Shown piece by piece: positions 47,672-57,462 of a stretch of DNA of 64,000 nucleotides. Origin of the DNA: Okeanomitos corallinicola TIOX110 (GTDB taxonomy: Bacteria > Cyanobacteriota > Cyanobacteriia > Cyanobacteriales > Nostocaceae); the NCBI RefSeq assembly GCF_038050375.1, contig NZ_CP150886.1, forward strand, positions 1,343,318 through 1,407,317. The letters run 5' to 3'. A model generated the notes under the pieces. It was not told the origin of the DNA. It worked only from the letters and a program-made list of their open reading frames with translations, and did not search any database. Made by a program: the position numbers and the translations under genes. How positions within the stretch are numbered: position 1 is the first letter of the stretch; the number at the start of each line of letters is the position of its first letter.

Positions 47672-49068
47672 TCAACTGGAATTTTGATAGTAAATTTAGT
47701 CTCTTTCTGGGGTATAGACTGACAAGTCAAATAACCATCATGTTCTTCTACTATCACTTGATAACTAATTGCTAAACCCAGTCCTGTACCTTTACCCACA
47801 GGTTTCGTAGTAAAAAAAGGATTAAATATCTGATTTTGTAATTCTGGCTCAATTCCCAAACCATTATCTATAATATTTATCTCTATCCAATTATTATCAA
47901 TTAATTTAGTGGTAATACAAATTGTCGGTGGTTGGATTTTCTCAGTTACATTTCCAGTCTTTTGTAATCTTGATTTTAACCAATGACCACTAATTACTAA
48001 ATCCTCTATAGCATCAATAGAATTATTAATTATATTCATAAATACCTGATTAAGTTTAGAAGGATAACAAGTTATCTTTGGTAATTCACCATATTCTTTA
48101 ATCACATGAATTTCTGGATATTGATAATGTCTACCTTGCAAGCGGTGTGACAACATCATTAAAGTGCTATCAATACCTTCATGGATATCAACTTTTTTGC
48201 TTTCAGCTTCATCAAGTCTAGAAAAGTTACGTAACAATTTGACAATTGACTGAATACGGTGTGTACCGAATTTCATAGAAGTGAGAATTTTATTGATATC
48301 TTCTACTATGAAATCTATATGCATAATTTTTCTTAAATATTGTAATTCTGGAGCAGTATCAGGATAATATTCACGATATTTTTCTACAAAATTCAGTAAA
48401 GTTTTAATATATTGTTCAAGATGTGGAATATTACCATTAATAAAATTAACAGGGTTATTAATTTCGTGAGCAACACCAGCAACTATTTGACCTAAACTAG
48501 ACATTTTCTCAGATTGAATTAATTGAGCTTGGGTACGTTGCAACTCATTTAATGTTTCCATTAAAGCGGTCGTCCTTTCCTCAACTCTGCTTTCTAGTTC
48601 ATGATTAACTTTCGATAGTGCTTCTTCGGCTTGTTTTCGTCTTTGAATTTCTTGTCCTAATTCTTCTATTTTTTTGTTGAGTAAAATAAAGTTAACATTG
48701 GAGTTTTTTCTCTCTTCTAGTCGCAGCAAAATTAGAGCTAAAGATTCATCTGACCAAGGTTTAACTACTGCCCCTTGAGAACGACAAGCTAATGAATTAC
48801 CATTGCTATGATGTAAATTTAATGAACCTAAAACCATTGTCCGACTGGAAGCACAGGCTTTGAGATAAGTTGAAATTTTACTAGGTGGCTCTGTTACCAA
48901 TTCTAAAATGGTTTTTTTTAGCAGTTCTTGACGGGTAAATCCCAGTATATCTGTTACTGGTTGATTAATTGCCAGTATTTTTCCCTGACTATTTAGTAAA
49001 AGTAAAGGTTCTGGCAAAACTCTGGCAAATTCAATAAATTGTTCAGGAGTCATGCTGTTATTATTCAA
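47662..49068 (-). CDS. PAS-domain sensor histidine kinase
   Basis: 468 aa. A PAS domain (about 10-75; LLLNSQGKILAINQPVTDILGFTR) is followed by a long coiled coil (about 125-185). Dimerisation and phosphorylation follow with H-box GVAHEINNPVNFINGN, and a HATPase_c domain with N-box NSIDAI, DNGLGIEPE and GKGTGLGLAIS. No membrane segment, so it is cytoplasmic. It is the last gene of a run with a response regulator and a methanogen-output-domain protein, suggesting one pathway. The signal is unknown. Confidence 0.9.
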   Translation of the reverse strand: MNNNSMTPEQFIEFARVLPEPLLLLNSQGKILAINQPVTDILGFTRQELLKKTILELVTEPPSKISTYLKACASSRTMVLGSLNLHHSNGNSLACRSQGAVVKPWSDESLALILLRLEERKNSNVNFILLNKKIEELGQEIQRRKQAEEALSKVNHELESRVEERTTALMETLNELQRTQAQLIQSEKMSSLGQIVAGVAHEINNPVNFINGNIPHLEQYIKTLLNFVEKYREYYPDTAPELQYLRKIMHIDFIVEDINKILTSMKFGTHRIQSIVKLLRNFSRLDEAESKKVDIHEGIDSTLMMLSHRLQGRHYQYPEIHVIKEYGELPKITCYPSKLNQVFMNIINNSIDAIEDLVISGHWLKSRLQKTGNVTEKIQPPTICITTKLIDNNWIEINIIDNGLGIEPELQNQIFNPFFTTKPVGKGTGLGLAISYQVIVEEHDGYLTCQSIPQKETKFTIKIPVDNR

Positions 49069-49128
49069 TATTAAGAGTGAGACAGCATTGTCTTCAAACA
49101 GTTTTTAATAGTTTTCATACTCATACCA

Positions 49129-49662
49129 TTATAAACCTTGGAAATATTCCCTACCTGTTGTTTCTTCTGATTCGGAAGTGGTTTTTAGATATACTACAAT
49201 TTTACACCCATCTGCACCTCTGGCTATAGTCTCTTGTAACTCTACTTTAGCGTATCCTAAATTATCCGCTGCAATAGTCCCGAATACGTTTGAAGTCATC
49301 ATACACATAGCTGGACGGTCTATGACTTTTTCTGCAAATGGGCAATGATGATTGCCAAAGACAATTTTGTCTTGACTTTCTTCGATCACATAAAAACTAC
49401 CCTGAATTCTTTTTTTTAAGTCTACTAAAACCTCTTTTACTTGTTCACGGCTCAGTTTTTTTACTTCTAAGGCTGATTTATAATCTTGATTTATCTGTCT
49501 GCCCATGCTTTGACCAACTACGCTGATAAAACCAGAAGCTTCTTCCAACCCTACAATGTCTTGGAGTGTACCTGATAGTTCTCTGATTAGGGTACGTAGA
49601 AATACATCCCGTTCTAAGGGAATCTCAATCTTATCTAATGATTGTGTGATTTTTTGGTTCAT
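49129..49662 (-). CDS. Methanogen-output-domain (V4R-like) sensor protein
   Basis: 177 aa. Residues 70-160 fit the family once named after methanogen regulators: [49 protein letters not shown] includes the conserved Cys residues of a probable metal or ligand site. The N-terminal third is helical. It sits between a response regulator and a histidine kinase, 60 bp from the latter. It may supply the sensory input; this is inference. Confidence 0.75.
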   Translation of the reverse strand: MNQKITQSLDKIEIPLERDVFLRTLIRELSGTLQDIVGLEEASGFISVVGQSMGRQINQDYKSALEVKKLSREQVKEVLVDLKKRIQGSFYVIEESQDKIVFGNHHCPFAEKVIDRPAMCMMTSNVFGTIAADNLGYAKVELQETIARGADGCKIVVYLKTTSESEETTGREYFQGL

Positions 49663-49834
49663 AGGTTCATAAATCGTTAGCTGATAACTTTTGACATCTT
49701 TATCTTTTTCTGGTTGATCTGATTCCTAACTATTTTGCATTACCTACAAGCTCTTAGGAAACCGAAAAAATACAGCAGTTGAATAATTCAATGTTAAGTT
49801 TTAAAGCTCAGATTTTGTCTTTTTACCCCCACTT

Positions 49835-49877
49835 AAAAAATCCTGCCATTCTCTTCTTATTAATGAAAAATGGCAGG
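49835..49877 (-). terminator. Intrinsic terminator after the response regulator
   Basis: On the minus strand CCTGCCATT pairs with AATGGCAGG around an 18-nt loop, followed by A then T6. It lies 74 bp after the regulator stop, so the regulator may be transcribed apart from the two downstream genes or with partial read-through. Confidence 0.75.
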
Positions 49878-49950
49878 TTCTGTCTATCTCTATGGTTTTT
49901 ATTGATGGCGGTATTGGGAATTGCAAAAACAATAGAGCCAAAAATTCAAA

Positions 49951-50523
49951 CTACTTGATTTTTTGTTTAATGAATGTCACAACCTGAGCAAGCTGTTTCT
50001 TTAAACCATCAATTTCTGCTTGCATTTTGGCAATTTTGGCATTTAGTGCTTGAATTTCCGCTAAGGAAGCCCCTTCTGCCGATGCTGCTCCTACTACTTC
50101 TGTTGTTGCTGTTGCTGCTGCCGTTTTGCTCGCCTCTGGACGAGGTTTTTTAGCCGCCTTGGCCATGGATGACTTAATTGCAGTTATTAATTGCCTTTGG
50201 TCAAAGGGTTTGTTGAGAAATTCAAAATATTCAAATGGTTCGGGAATTTTTTCTGTTACTTCTTCCTTACGACCAGACATGATCACTAAAGGAATTTTTT
50301 TTAGCTCTGGTTGTGCTTGAATTTTTTGGAATACTTCCCAACCACTCATTTTAGGAAGTATAAAATCTAACATAATTAAGTTGATTTTTTCCTTGAGGAT
50401 CAGGTCATATCCTTCTACACCATCTTTTGCTTCCAATACTTCAAAGTTGCCTGGAGGTAGCATTTCTCTTACTTTTACTCTGACAACTGCGGTGTCATCA
50501 ATAACTAGAATTTTGTTGGCCAC
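49951..50523 (-). CDS. Single-domain response regulator with C-terminal coiled coil
   Basis: 190 aa. A receiver domain (about 3-122) has the acidic pair (IDD at 8-10), phospho-acceptor Asp in LIMLDFILP, Ser/Thr in VIMSGRK and Lys in FLNKPFD. An Ala-rich linker (about 130-150) and a coiled-coil tail (155-190; EIQALNAKIAKMQAEIDGLKKQL) follow. There is no DNA-binding domain, so output is probably protein-protein. The start is GTG. It is first in the signalling run. Confidence 0.88.
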   Translation of the reverse strand: MANKILVIDDTAVVRVKVREMLPPGNFEVLEAKDGVEGYDLILKEKINLIMLDFILPKMSGWEVFQKIQAQPELKKIPLVIMSGRKEEVTEKIPEPFEYFEFLNKPFDQRQLITAIKSSMAKAAKKPRPEASKTAAATATTEVVGAASAEGASLAEIQALNAKIAKMQAEIDGLKKQLAQVVTFIKQKIK

Positions 50524-50936
50524 GACTGATTACTCTACTAAAGACTATAAGTTTAGATGGCTAGTGAGCCGATTGATATTAAGAATTCTCCCACTATATA
50601 GTTCCAAAAAGCATGGACATTTATATCATGCTGTTTTTTTACAGGGAGTAATCCCGATAGGGTGTAATACAACACTCTCTATCCCTGAGCTAAAAGCTTT
50701 TGGGTTACTCTGATTAAAATATTTAAACTACCATTCACATCAAACTAACCCTTTTAGTAGGAGGATTTGTGATTAATACTTATACCTCATTACACAGGGA
50801 AGTGCTGTATGTTAAATTCCGTAAATTTAGGCATAGTTAAAATATACACTAACATTCACCAAAACCAGTGTCAATGAAATTGTGTTAATTGTTTTACTTA
50901 ACTATTGTTAATGAAAAATGATTTAATCAACAGCTT
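50524..50936. other. 413-bp divergent region with a terminator-like hairpin
   Basis: I see no gene. AGCATG (50610-50615) pairs with CATGCT (50627-50632), followed by G and T7 on the plus strand. A weaker GATAGGGTG/CACTCTCTATCC hairpin lies near 50655-50690. The first could end a short plus-strand transcript. Confidence 0.4.
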
Positions 50937-51833
50937 ATGACTACTTCACAAGAACTGAGATCGGAAATTGCGGCTATGCCTAGTTGGTTACGTCGTTCGA
51001 TTGGTAAAGCCAGTGAAATTTCTACTGTACAACGTATCATTAAGCAACGCCAAATTCATACGATTTGTGAAGAAGGCCGCTGTCCCAACCGGGGAGAATG
51101 TTATTCCCAGAAAACAGCTACGTTTTTACTTATGGGTCCGACTTGCACAAGGTCTTGTGCTTTTTGTCAGGTAGATAAAGGTCATGCACCAATGGCTGTT
51201 GATGAGGAAGAACCATACAAGGTGGCAGAGTCGGTAAAGCTGTTGGGATTACGCTATGTAGTATTGACTTCTGTAGCTCGTGATGATTTAGCTGATGGGG
51301 GTGCGGGTCATTTTGTCCAGACAATGGAGACAATTCGTCAACTAAACCCAGAAACACTGATAGAAGTCCTGACCCCAGATTTTTGGGGTGGTGCAGGTGT
51401 GGGTGAAAGTGGTCAAAAGCTAAGGATAGCTATGATTGTCAATGCTAAACCTGCCTGTTATAACCATAATGTGGAGACTGTAAAGCGGTTAACAGGCCCA
51501 GTACGACGGGGAGCAAAATACGAACGCTCATTGGCAGTTTTGGCAATGGTTAAAGAAATTGATGCCAGTGTGATGACTAAATCGGGTTTAATGCTGGGAC
51601 ATGGAGAAACTCAAGCAGAAATTATTGAAACAATGCAGGATCTGCGGGCTGTAGAATGCGATCGCCTCACCCTTGGTCAATATATGCGTCCTTCTTTAGA
51701 ACATCTACCAGTGCAAAAATACTGGACACCAGCGGAATTTGAGGAACTGGGCAAGATAGCTGAGGACATGGGCTTTAGTCATGTTCGTTCCGGTCCCTTG
51801 GTTCGTAGTTCCTATCATGCTGGGGAAGATTAG
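50937..51833 (+). CDS. lipA: Lipoyl synthase
   Basis: 298 aa. Radical-SAM enzyme that inserts two sulfurs into octanoyl groups of lipoate-dependent enzymes. The auxiliary cluster motif is [12 protein letters not shown], and the radical-SAM motif is [24 protein letters not shown]-like and SGLMLGHGE segments are typical, and RSSYHAGE ends the protein. It starts with ATG. Confidence 0.96.
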   Translation: MTTSQELRSEIAAMPSWLRRSIGKASEISTVQRIIKQRQIHTICEEGRCPNRGECYSQKTATFLLMGPTCTRSCAFCQVDKGHAPMAVDEEEPYKVAESVKLLGLRYVVLTSVARDDLADGGAGHFVQTMETIRQLNPETLIEVLTPDFWGGAGVGESGQKLRIAMIVNAKPACYNHNVETVKRLTGPVRRGAKYERSLAVLAMVKEIDASVMTKSGLMLGHGETQAEIIETMQDLRAVECDRLTLGQYMRPSLEHLPVQKYWTPAEFEELGKIAEDMGFSHVRSGPLVRSSYHAGED

Positions 51834-51956
51834 ATTGTATCGGCTCAATTGACCTACTCAATACCCACTAACCACAAACATTTTTAAAGATTCTGGCAAA
51901 TTGGTGCTTATCTTTGCTATTTGTTAAAAAGTCATCAAATCAGGAGAATCAAAATT

Positions 51957-52073
51957 ATGACTTCTAAAGGTAAAGCTGCTAAACCTTCCTATGTTTTCCG
52001 CGCTAGTTGGGCCTTGCTACTGTTGGCTGTTAACTTTTTAGTTGCAGCTTATTATTTTCAGGTCATTCAATAA
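51957..52073 (+). CDS. psaX: Photosystem I subunit PsaX
   Basis: A 38-residue gene (ATG 51957, TAA 52071). It has a basic N-terminus (TSKGKAAKPSYVFR) and one membrane helix (SWALLLLAVNFLVAAYYF), closely matching PsaX from thermophilic cyanobacteria as I remember it. AGGAGA precedes by about ten bases. PsaX is a peripheral single-helix PSI subunit found in only some cyanobacteria. Confidence 0.9.
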   Translation: MTSKGKAAKPSYVFRASWALLLLAVNFLVAAYYFQVIQ

Positions 52074-52145
52074 TTAGCTATCAGCGTTCAGCTATCAGCG
52101 TTCAGCTTTTTCATTTCGTGAGGCTGACTGCTGATTGCTGACTGC

Positions 52146-53012
52146 TTAAATTGTGCCTTTAAATAAACCTTTGGGGCGGATGAGCAGCACTAAAATCATG
52201 ATGAATAAGGCAACACCCTGTTTGTATTGAGAACCCAGCCAAGGGGTACTAACTTCTTGGCAAATGCCGATGATCAAAGCTGCGATGATCGCACCGTAGG
52301 GGTTGCCGATACCGCCCACAATTACAGACGCAAATAAGGGCAAAATCAAAAACCAGCCCATATTGGGGCGTACAGCGGTAATTAAACCATACATACTTCC
52401 GCCTAAAGAAGTTAAAGTACCAGCAATTACCCAAGTCCAGAGAATTACTCTATCAACGTTAATACCAGAAACTCTGGCTAAGTCTAGATCATCGGCCACT
52501 GCACGCATAGCTTTACCAATTTTGGTGTTTTGTAATAGGTAATGCAAGGCAACAATTACCAATACGGCTAAACCTAATACCAATAATTGATTTTGCGGTA
52601 CTCTTAATTCTCCAAATTCTAAGGCAGGGATGACAGGCAGATCATAGTTTTGGTTTTTGCCTCCCCAGATGAAAATAATCCCATTCCGCAGAAATAACGC
52701 TAGTCCAATGGAGATGATGATCAGCGTTGTGGAGGCAGCACGTATTGACCTCATTCGTGACCACAGTAATATTTCGGTCAGTAACATTGCGGTAACAGTT
52801 CCGGCTGCGGCTAAAATCATAGATAGCCAAATGTTCACATCTGAGCCATTTACAAGGAAAGTTAGGTAAGCACCCAAGGTGAGAAAATCACCGTGAGCAA
52901 AGTTAGATAACCGTAAAATTCCATAAGTGAGTGTTAGTCCTACTGCTGCCAGAGCAATAATACTACCTACGGCAATACCGTTAATAATTAGTTGAATTAG
53001 CTGTATATCCAT
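52146..53012 (-). CDS. livH: Branched-chain/neutral amino-acid ABC transporter permease (LivH type)
   Basis: 288 aa with eight hydrophobic helices. The family signature near the start is GIAVGSIIALAAVGLTLTYGILRLSNFAHGDF, and the coupling-loop region reads KAMRAVADDLDLARVSGINVDRVI. It is an inner-membrane subunit of a HAAT-type importer, equivalent to Nat permeases of Anabaena. No partner genes are adjacent. A GCTGACTGCTGATTGCTGACTGC hairpin-prone repeat lies between it and psaX. Confidence 0.92.
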   Translation of the reverse strand: MDIQLIQLIINGIAVGSIIALAAVGLTLTYGILRLSNFAHGDFLTLGAYLTFLVNGSDVNIWLSMILAAAGTVTAMLLTEILLWSRMRSIRAASTTLIIISIGLALFLRNGIIFIWGGKNQNYDLPVIPALEFGELRVPQNQLLVLGLAVLVIVALHYLLQNTKIGKAMRAVADDLDLARVSGINVDRVILWTWVIAGTLTSLGGSMYGLITAVRPNMGWFLILPLFASVIVGGIGNPYGAIIAALIIGICQEVSTPWLGSQYKQGVALFIMILVLLIRPKGLFKGTI

Positions 53013-53195
53013 CGTTTGTAGTTTTTGTGAAGAAAAAACATAATTGTGTAATTTAATAAAATAACTGGTTAATTAAGCGTTATAATTGACACTATCAGTT
53101 ATGTTGTACAATTTAAAAAGATTTATCCGTTAATATACATAAAATATAGTTTATAATTTCCTGCCAGCTTAATTTATTTGGCGGTACATTTGGCC

Positions 53196-55037
53196 ATGCA
53201 GCAGTCTTCAAGCTTACCAGAACACAACACCCAAATAGATGGAATGTCACAACTTTTGCAAACAAACCAGCAACTACAGGATCACTTGTGGTTGGAGAGT
53301 AGCTTGAATCAGTTGCAGAGTCGCCTCAATGATTTACTTGTATCTGTTAATACTCTACAACAAATTATTTCTACGGAAGTAGAAATTATGCAAACTGTAG
53401 TTAACGAAGTTGCCAAGGCTTTAAATAACGGTAAGCTAGGTTTAATCGAGTATGTCGTAGGTATTGCCCAATGTCAACCACAGGAGCTAGTAGGCAAGAT
53501 TTCTTACCTTTGTAGTCTACCAACAACGGAGAAAACCAATCCATTAGCAAAATCCAAACCAAGTAAAAAGCCTGGGTTAAAATTACACGCTGTGATCAAA
53601 TTAGAAGATTTGCAGGAGATGGAGAATCAAGAACCTGCAACTGCGTGGCGTTTAGGCGATAATTCTAGCAATATCATGACGTGGTTGATTATTGCTCAAC
53701 CAGAGATAAACTCTCATTGCGTTGACTATCAGTGTTCATTTAATGAAGTGCGATCGCAATTTATTCACAGAACAGTCGAATATTTTAATACAGCATTAGC
53801 ACAATTACGGCAAATCCAATTTTGGCAACAACGTTGTCAACAGTTAGCTAATTTTAATCAGGAATTAGAACGCACCAATCAACTTAAAAATCAGTTTTTA
53901 GCTAACACCAGTCATGAGATTCGCACACCTCTGAGTTCTATTATTGGATTTACTCATTTATTGTTAGCACAAGGTTATGAACCAGAGAGACAACGCCATC
54001 AAGAATATTTACATATTATCCAATCCAGCGGTAAACATTTACTAGAGCTAATTAATGATATTTTGGATCTTTCTAAAATAGAAGCTAACCAACTAGAAGT
54101 ACAATGGGAAATCATTGATGTCCCGATATTATGTAAGAATGTTTTAGCTTTAGTTAAAGAAAAAGCTGCAAACAAAGGATTGAAACTATGTCTAGAAATC
54201 AGCGATGATGTTACCAATTTATTAGCTGATCCTTTGCGACTCAAGCAAATGCTGTTAAACCTATTATTTAATGCTGTTAAATTTACCAAATCGGGGAGTG
54301 TTGGTTTAAGAGTAGAAACCCAAAATTTATATTTGAAGTTTACAGTTTGGGATACTGGTATTGGCATTTCCCAAGAAAACCAATCTTTACTATTTCGTCC
54401 CTATAGTCAAATTATTGATCCTGGTGCTGATAGCAATGAAGGGACTGGTTTAGGATTAATGGTGACACAACAATTAGCCCAGATTCATGGTGGTTATTTA
54501 GAGTTAGAGTCAGAAGTAAATCAAGGTTCTGAGTTTACTATTATTCTTCCCCTCCAACCTGCGGGAAAAGTTATAGAAGCAATAGAGGCAAAAGCCCAGC
54601 AAGACTTAGAATTACAGCAACGAAAAAGCAATGTTTATGGCAATCCATCCTGTAATTATATTCCCAGTTCCTTACGAGAAATTGTGTTAGTAGAAGATGA
54701 TTTAGCTAATGCTGAATTAATACGAATTTATCTAGGTAGATTAGGTTATCATGTGACTTGTGTTAAAAATGCCACAGCAATGTGGGATATTTTACCACAG
54801 ATAAATCCAGCAGTAATACTAATGGATGTGATTCTACCAGATGAAAATGGTTTGAGTTTAGTAGAACAACTCAGAAAACATCCCCAATATCAAAATATTC
54901 ATATAGTTGCCCAAACAGCAATGGCGATGAAAGGAGATAGAGAAACTTGTTTAGCGGCTGGTTTTGATGATTATATTTCTAAACCCATAGATTTAGAAAT
55001 TTTGGGGGGGATAGTAGCTAAATACAGCAGAATTTAG
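53196..55037 (+). CDS. Hybrid histidine kinase with C-terminal receiver domain
   Basis: About 613 aa. An N-terminal sensory region (20-220, coiled and GAF-like, no membrane helix) precedes HisKA with H in LANTSHEIRTPLSSIIGFT. HATPase_c follows (NLLFNAVKFT, DTGIGI, GTGLGLMVTQQL). A receiver domain (about 490-610) has acidic residues VEDD, phospho-Asp in ILMDVILPDE and Lys in YISKPID. Self-contained phosphorelay; the partner is unknown. I prefer ATG 53196 to TTG 53178; neither has a clear Shine-Dalgarno. Confidence 0.88.
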   Translation: MQQSSSLPEHNTQIDGMSQLLQTNQQLQDHLWLESSLNQLQSRLNDLLVSVNTLQQIISTEVEIMQTVVNEVAKALNNGKLGLIEYVVGIAQCQPQELVGKISYLCSLPTTEKTNPLAKSKPSKKPGLKLHAVIKLEDLQEMENQEPATAWRLGDNSSNIMTWLIIAQPEINSHCVDYQCSFNEVRSQFIHRTVEYFNTALAQLRQIQFWQQRCQQLANFNQELERTNQLKNQFLANTSHEIRTPLSSIIGFTHLLLAQGYEPERQRHQEYLHIIQSSGKHLLELINDILDLSKIEANQLEVQWEIIDVPILCKNVLALVKEKAANKGLKLCLEISDDVTNLLADPLRLKQMLLNLLFNAVKFTKSGSVGLRVETQNLYLKFTVWDTGIGISQENQSLLFRPYSQIIDPGADSNEGTGLGLMVTQQLAQIHGGYLELESEVNQGSEFTIILPLQPAGKVIEAIEAKAQQDLELQQRKSNVYGNPSCNYIPSSLREIVLVEDDLANAELIRIYLGRLGYHVTCVKNATAMWDILPQINPAVILMDVILPDENGLSLVEQLRKHPQYQNIHIVAQTAMAMKGDRETCLAAGFDDYISKPIDLEILGGIVAKYSRI

Positions 55038-55051
55038 AATTTAGAATTATG

Positions 55052-55099
55052 TTTTACAACGGGGATTTTAGCCCAACGCAAAACCCGTTGCTTGTAAAA
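55052..55099. repeat. Dispersed inverted repeat (TTTTACAA / TTGTAAAA)
   Basis: TTTTACAACGGG and CCCGTTGCTTGTAAAA form an imperfect ~12-bp stem. It lies downstream of the hybrid kinase and may act as a transcript end. Confidence 0.5.
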
Positions 55100-55167
55100 G
55101 CAGGGGACTTTAACCCCCAAAGTTGCTTAAAATATTAGATGGATCGGCATGATGGGATTTAAGCAGA

Positions 55168-55998
55168 ATGATGTTGGCAGAAAAATTAGAAAAATTAACA
55201 GCTTTATTTACAGAAATGGAGCAGGCCTTGATCGCTTATTCTGGCGGTGTTGATAGTACCTTGATAGCGAAAATTGGATTCGATGTGTTGGGCGATCGCG
55301 CTTTAGCTGTAACGGCGGTTTCTCCTTCCCTACTACCAGAAGAATTAGCAGATGCAACAGCACAAGCCGCAACTATCGGTATAGCTCATAAAATAGTTGA
55401 TACCCATGAGATGGAAAATCCCAACTATACATCTAACCCTGTTAACCGCTGCTATTTTTGTAAAAGTGAATTACACGACACACTCAAGCCCTTGGCTTTA
55501 GAGTTAGGATATCCTTACGTGGTAGATGGGGTAAATGCAGACGATTTGCAAGACTATCGCCCTGGAATACAAGCTGCAAAAGAAAGAGGTGCGCGATCGC
55601 CCTTAGCAGAAATTGGGATTACCAAAGCCGAAGTTCGGCAACTTTCCCAACAACTCGGTTTACCTTGGTGGGATAAACCCGCCCAACCTTGTTTAAGTTC
55701 TCGCTTTCCCTACGGTGAAGAGATTACCATAGCCAAATTACAGCGAGTGGGTAGAGCAGAAATTTATTTAAGAAATCTGGGGTGGGATAATTTACGGGTA
55801 CGTTCAGAAGCAGACACGGCCAGAATTGAACTACCACCAGAAAAAATTGCAGATTTTGTGAGCAAGACAGATTTACCCAACCTTGTAACAACATTTCAAA
55901 ATTTAGGATTTATCTACGTGACTTTGGATTTAGAAGGTTATCGCAGTGGTAAATTAAACCAAGTTTTAAATCGGGAAGTTGTAGGCACCAAAAACTAA
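55168..55998 (+). CDS. larE: Sacrificial sulfur transferase LarE (PP-loop)
   Basis: 276 aa. ATP pyrophosphatase motif YSGGVDSTL at about 24-32, Cys motif NRCYFCKSEL, and KPAQPCLSSRFPYG containing the cysteine that donates sulfur in characterised LarE. It makes the thiocarboxylated pyridinium precursor of the nickel-pincer cofactor of lactate racemase. No larB, larC or larA is in the window. It starts with ATG ATG at 55168. Confidence 0.9.
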   Translation: MMLAEKLEKLTALFTEMEQALIAYSGGVDSTLIAKIGFDVLGDRALAVTAVSPSLLPEELADATAQAATIGIAHKIVDTHEMENPNYTSNPVNRCYFCKSELHDTLKPLALELGYPYVVDGVNADDLQDYRPGIQAAKERGARSPLAEIGITKAEVRQLSQQLGLPWWDKPAQPCLSSRFPYGEEITIAKLQRVGRAEIYLRNLGWDNLRVRSEADTARIELPPEKIADFVSKTDLPNLVTTFQNLGFIYVTLDLEGYRSGKLNQVLNREVVGTKN

Positions 55999-56103
55999 AC
56001 AGGTGACAGGTGACAGATTTGAAGATTCGTTCATGTGCAAATTCAATATCTCTGAAAAGCTGACGATCTATTAGTTTTGACTTTTGAATTCTGCGAAGCG
56101 GTA

Positions 56104-57237
56104 CTAGCGTTGAGCAACAATATATTCTATCTGCTCTAGGGCTGCTCGCCAGACATCATATCCTGCTGGTGATAAATGCAGCCCATCGGTACTTAATTCT
56201 GGACGTAAGCCACCATCAAAATCTGTAAACCAGTTGTGAATATTTAGATAACTAGCCTGTTCCTGTTTGGCAATTAAGGCTATCTGGGCGTTGAGATGAC
56301 GGATACGTTGATTAGAGACTTGAGGACGACGAACAGGTAAAATTGACTGGACTATGATCTGACTTTTGGGGTGATTATATCGTAAGCTGCGAAGCATCCG
56401 CCGATAGTTAATTAAAATAGTTTGGTCACTCGTACCCTTGAGTAAGTCATTAATGCCAATCATCACATAAACAACTTCCGGTCTAGTTGTGGAAAAAGCC
56501 GTTAATCTTTTTACCAGTCCGGTGGAATTATCTCCTGATATTCCTTGATTGAGCCACAGTTTACCAGTAGGTAGTTTTTCTTTGGGAAACCACAAGCTTA
56601 ATGAGTCTCCTACCAAGATACTCAACCTATTTGTACCTTGTCCTTGAGACATTGCTCTGGCTTCCATCGCTAATAACTTTTTCCAATCTTGATAAGTTAA
56701 CTTTTGTTTTTTGGCTGACTTCCATAAAGGCTGTAAATCATCGTTGTCCAAACGAGTGTATATTTGACCGGTTTTTAGGGATGCCAATCGGAGATAGTAC
56801 AATTGACTTCCAGAGACAGGAATTAACTGATTGGTTTGATAACTGAGGTTTGATGATGTTTTTCCGGCTTTTGGCTGGGTATCATTTGCCAATTGTGCCA
56901 GTAATATGTCCAGATTTGAACTATTTTTATTCTCCTGGGTTGGGGCAGTTTTTGATGGAGAGAGAACTGATTGACTAAATTCTGGCCAGGATGTATTCTT
57001 CGGAGTTACTGCTAAAAGAGAATTTTCTGGTTTGGAAAAATTTCGACTACTGAATTCTGGTAAAGAAATGTCAACTTTTGGAATGATTTTTTCACCGACT
57101 GGCAGTTGTGAACGCTGTTTTAAATCTCCCAAAAAGTCCGTATTTTCTGGGCGGATATTTGGCACTTTTGGCAAAGCAGATGTTGGTATTGCTAATCCCG
57201 TTAACAAGCTCGCAGCCAACAGATATGGTTCTTGCAT
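56104..57237 (-). CDS. SGNH/GDSL-family hydrolase with long N-terminal extension
   Basis: 377 aa. A hydrophobic start (1-22) may be a signal or anchor. Residues 23-170 are Ser/Asn/Pro-rich and low-complexity. The C-terminal SGNH domain (about 195-372) has block I ILVGDSLSLW (nucleophile Ser), block II NQGISGDNS, block III MIGINDLL and block V STDGLHLSPAGYDVW (Asp-His). Acts on an ester, perhaps an envelope polysaccharide or lipid; the substrate is unknown. Confidence 0.87.
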   Translation of the reverse strand: MQEPYLLAASLLTGLAIPTSALPKVPNIRPENTDFLGDLKQRSQLPVGEKIIPKVDISLPEFSSRNFSKPENSLLAVTPKNTSWPEFSQSVLSPSKTAPTQENKNSSNLDILLAQLANDTQPKAGKTSSNLSYQTNQLIPVSGSQLYYLRLASLKTGQIYTRLDNDDLQPLWKSAKKQKLTYQDWKKLLAMEARAMSQGQGTNRLSILVGDSLSLWFPKEKLPTGKLWLNQGISGDNSTGLVKRLTAFSTTRPEVVYVMIGINDLLKGTSDQTILINYRRMLRSLRYNHPKSQIIVQSILPVRRPQVSNQRIRHLNAQIALIAKQEQASYLNIHNWFTDFDGGLRPELSTDGLHLSPAGYDVWRAALEQIEYIVAQR

Positions 57238-57425
57238 CGTTTTTGATGTCCTTGTAAGTATTCACTGCTTTTCCTTATGACAGCCTGATTTAGCTGAATT
57301 CAGGAAAATTTTACTTTCCTTATGAGTGTATAAAAATCTCTCTAAAGGATGGGCTTATACTTACTTGCAGTATAAAAAATAACATTAAATAAAAAAATAT
57401 TAAATTTTATTCTGTATACAATAAC

Positions 57426-57462
57426 GTCGTTAAAAGTGCTAAGATTTATGCGAAGTCGTTAA
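57426..57462 (+). promoter_or_regulatory. GTCGTTAA direct repeats around a putative -10
   Basis: GTCGTTAA occurs at 57426-57433 and 57455-57462, 29 bp apart, with TAAGAT (a possible -10) at 57440-57445 between them. The second repeat touches the ATG of the 70-aa gene. The layout suggests an operator. Confidence 0.4.
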
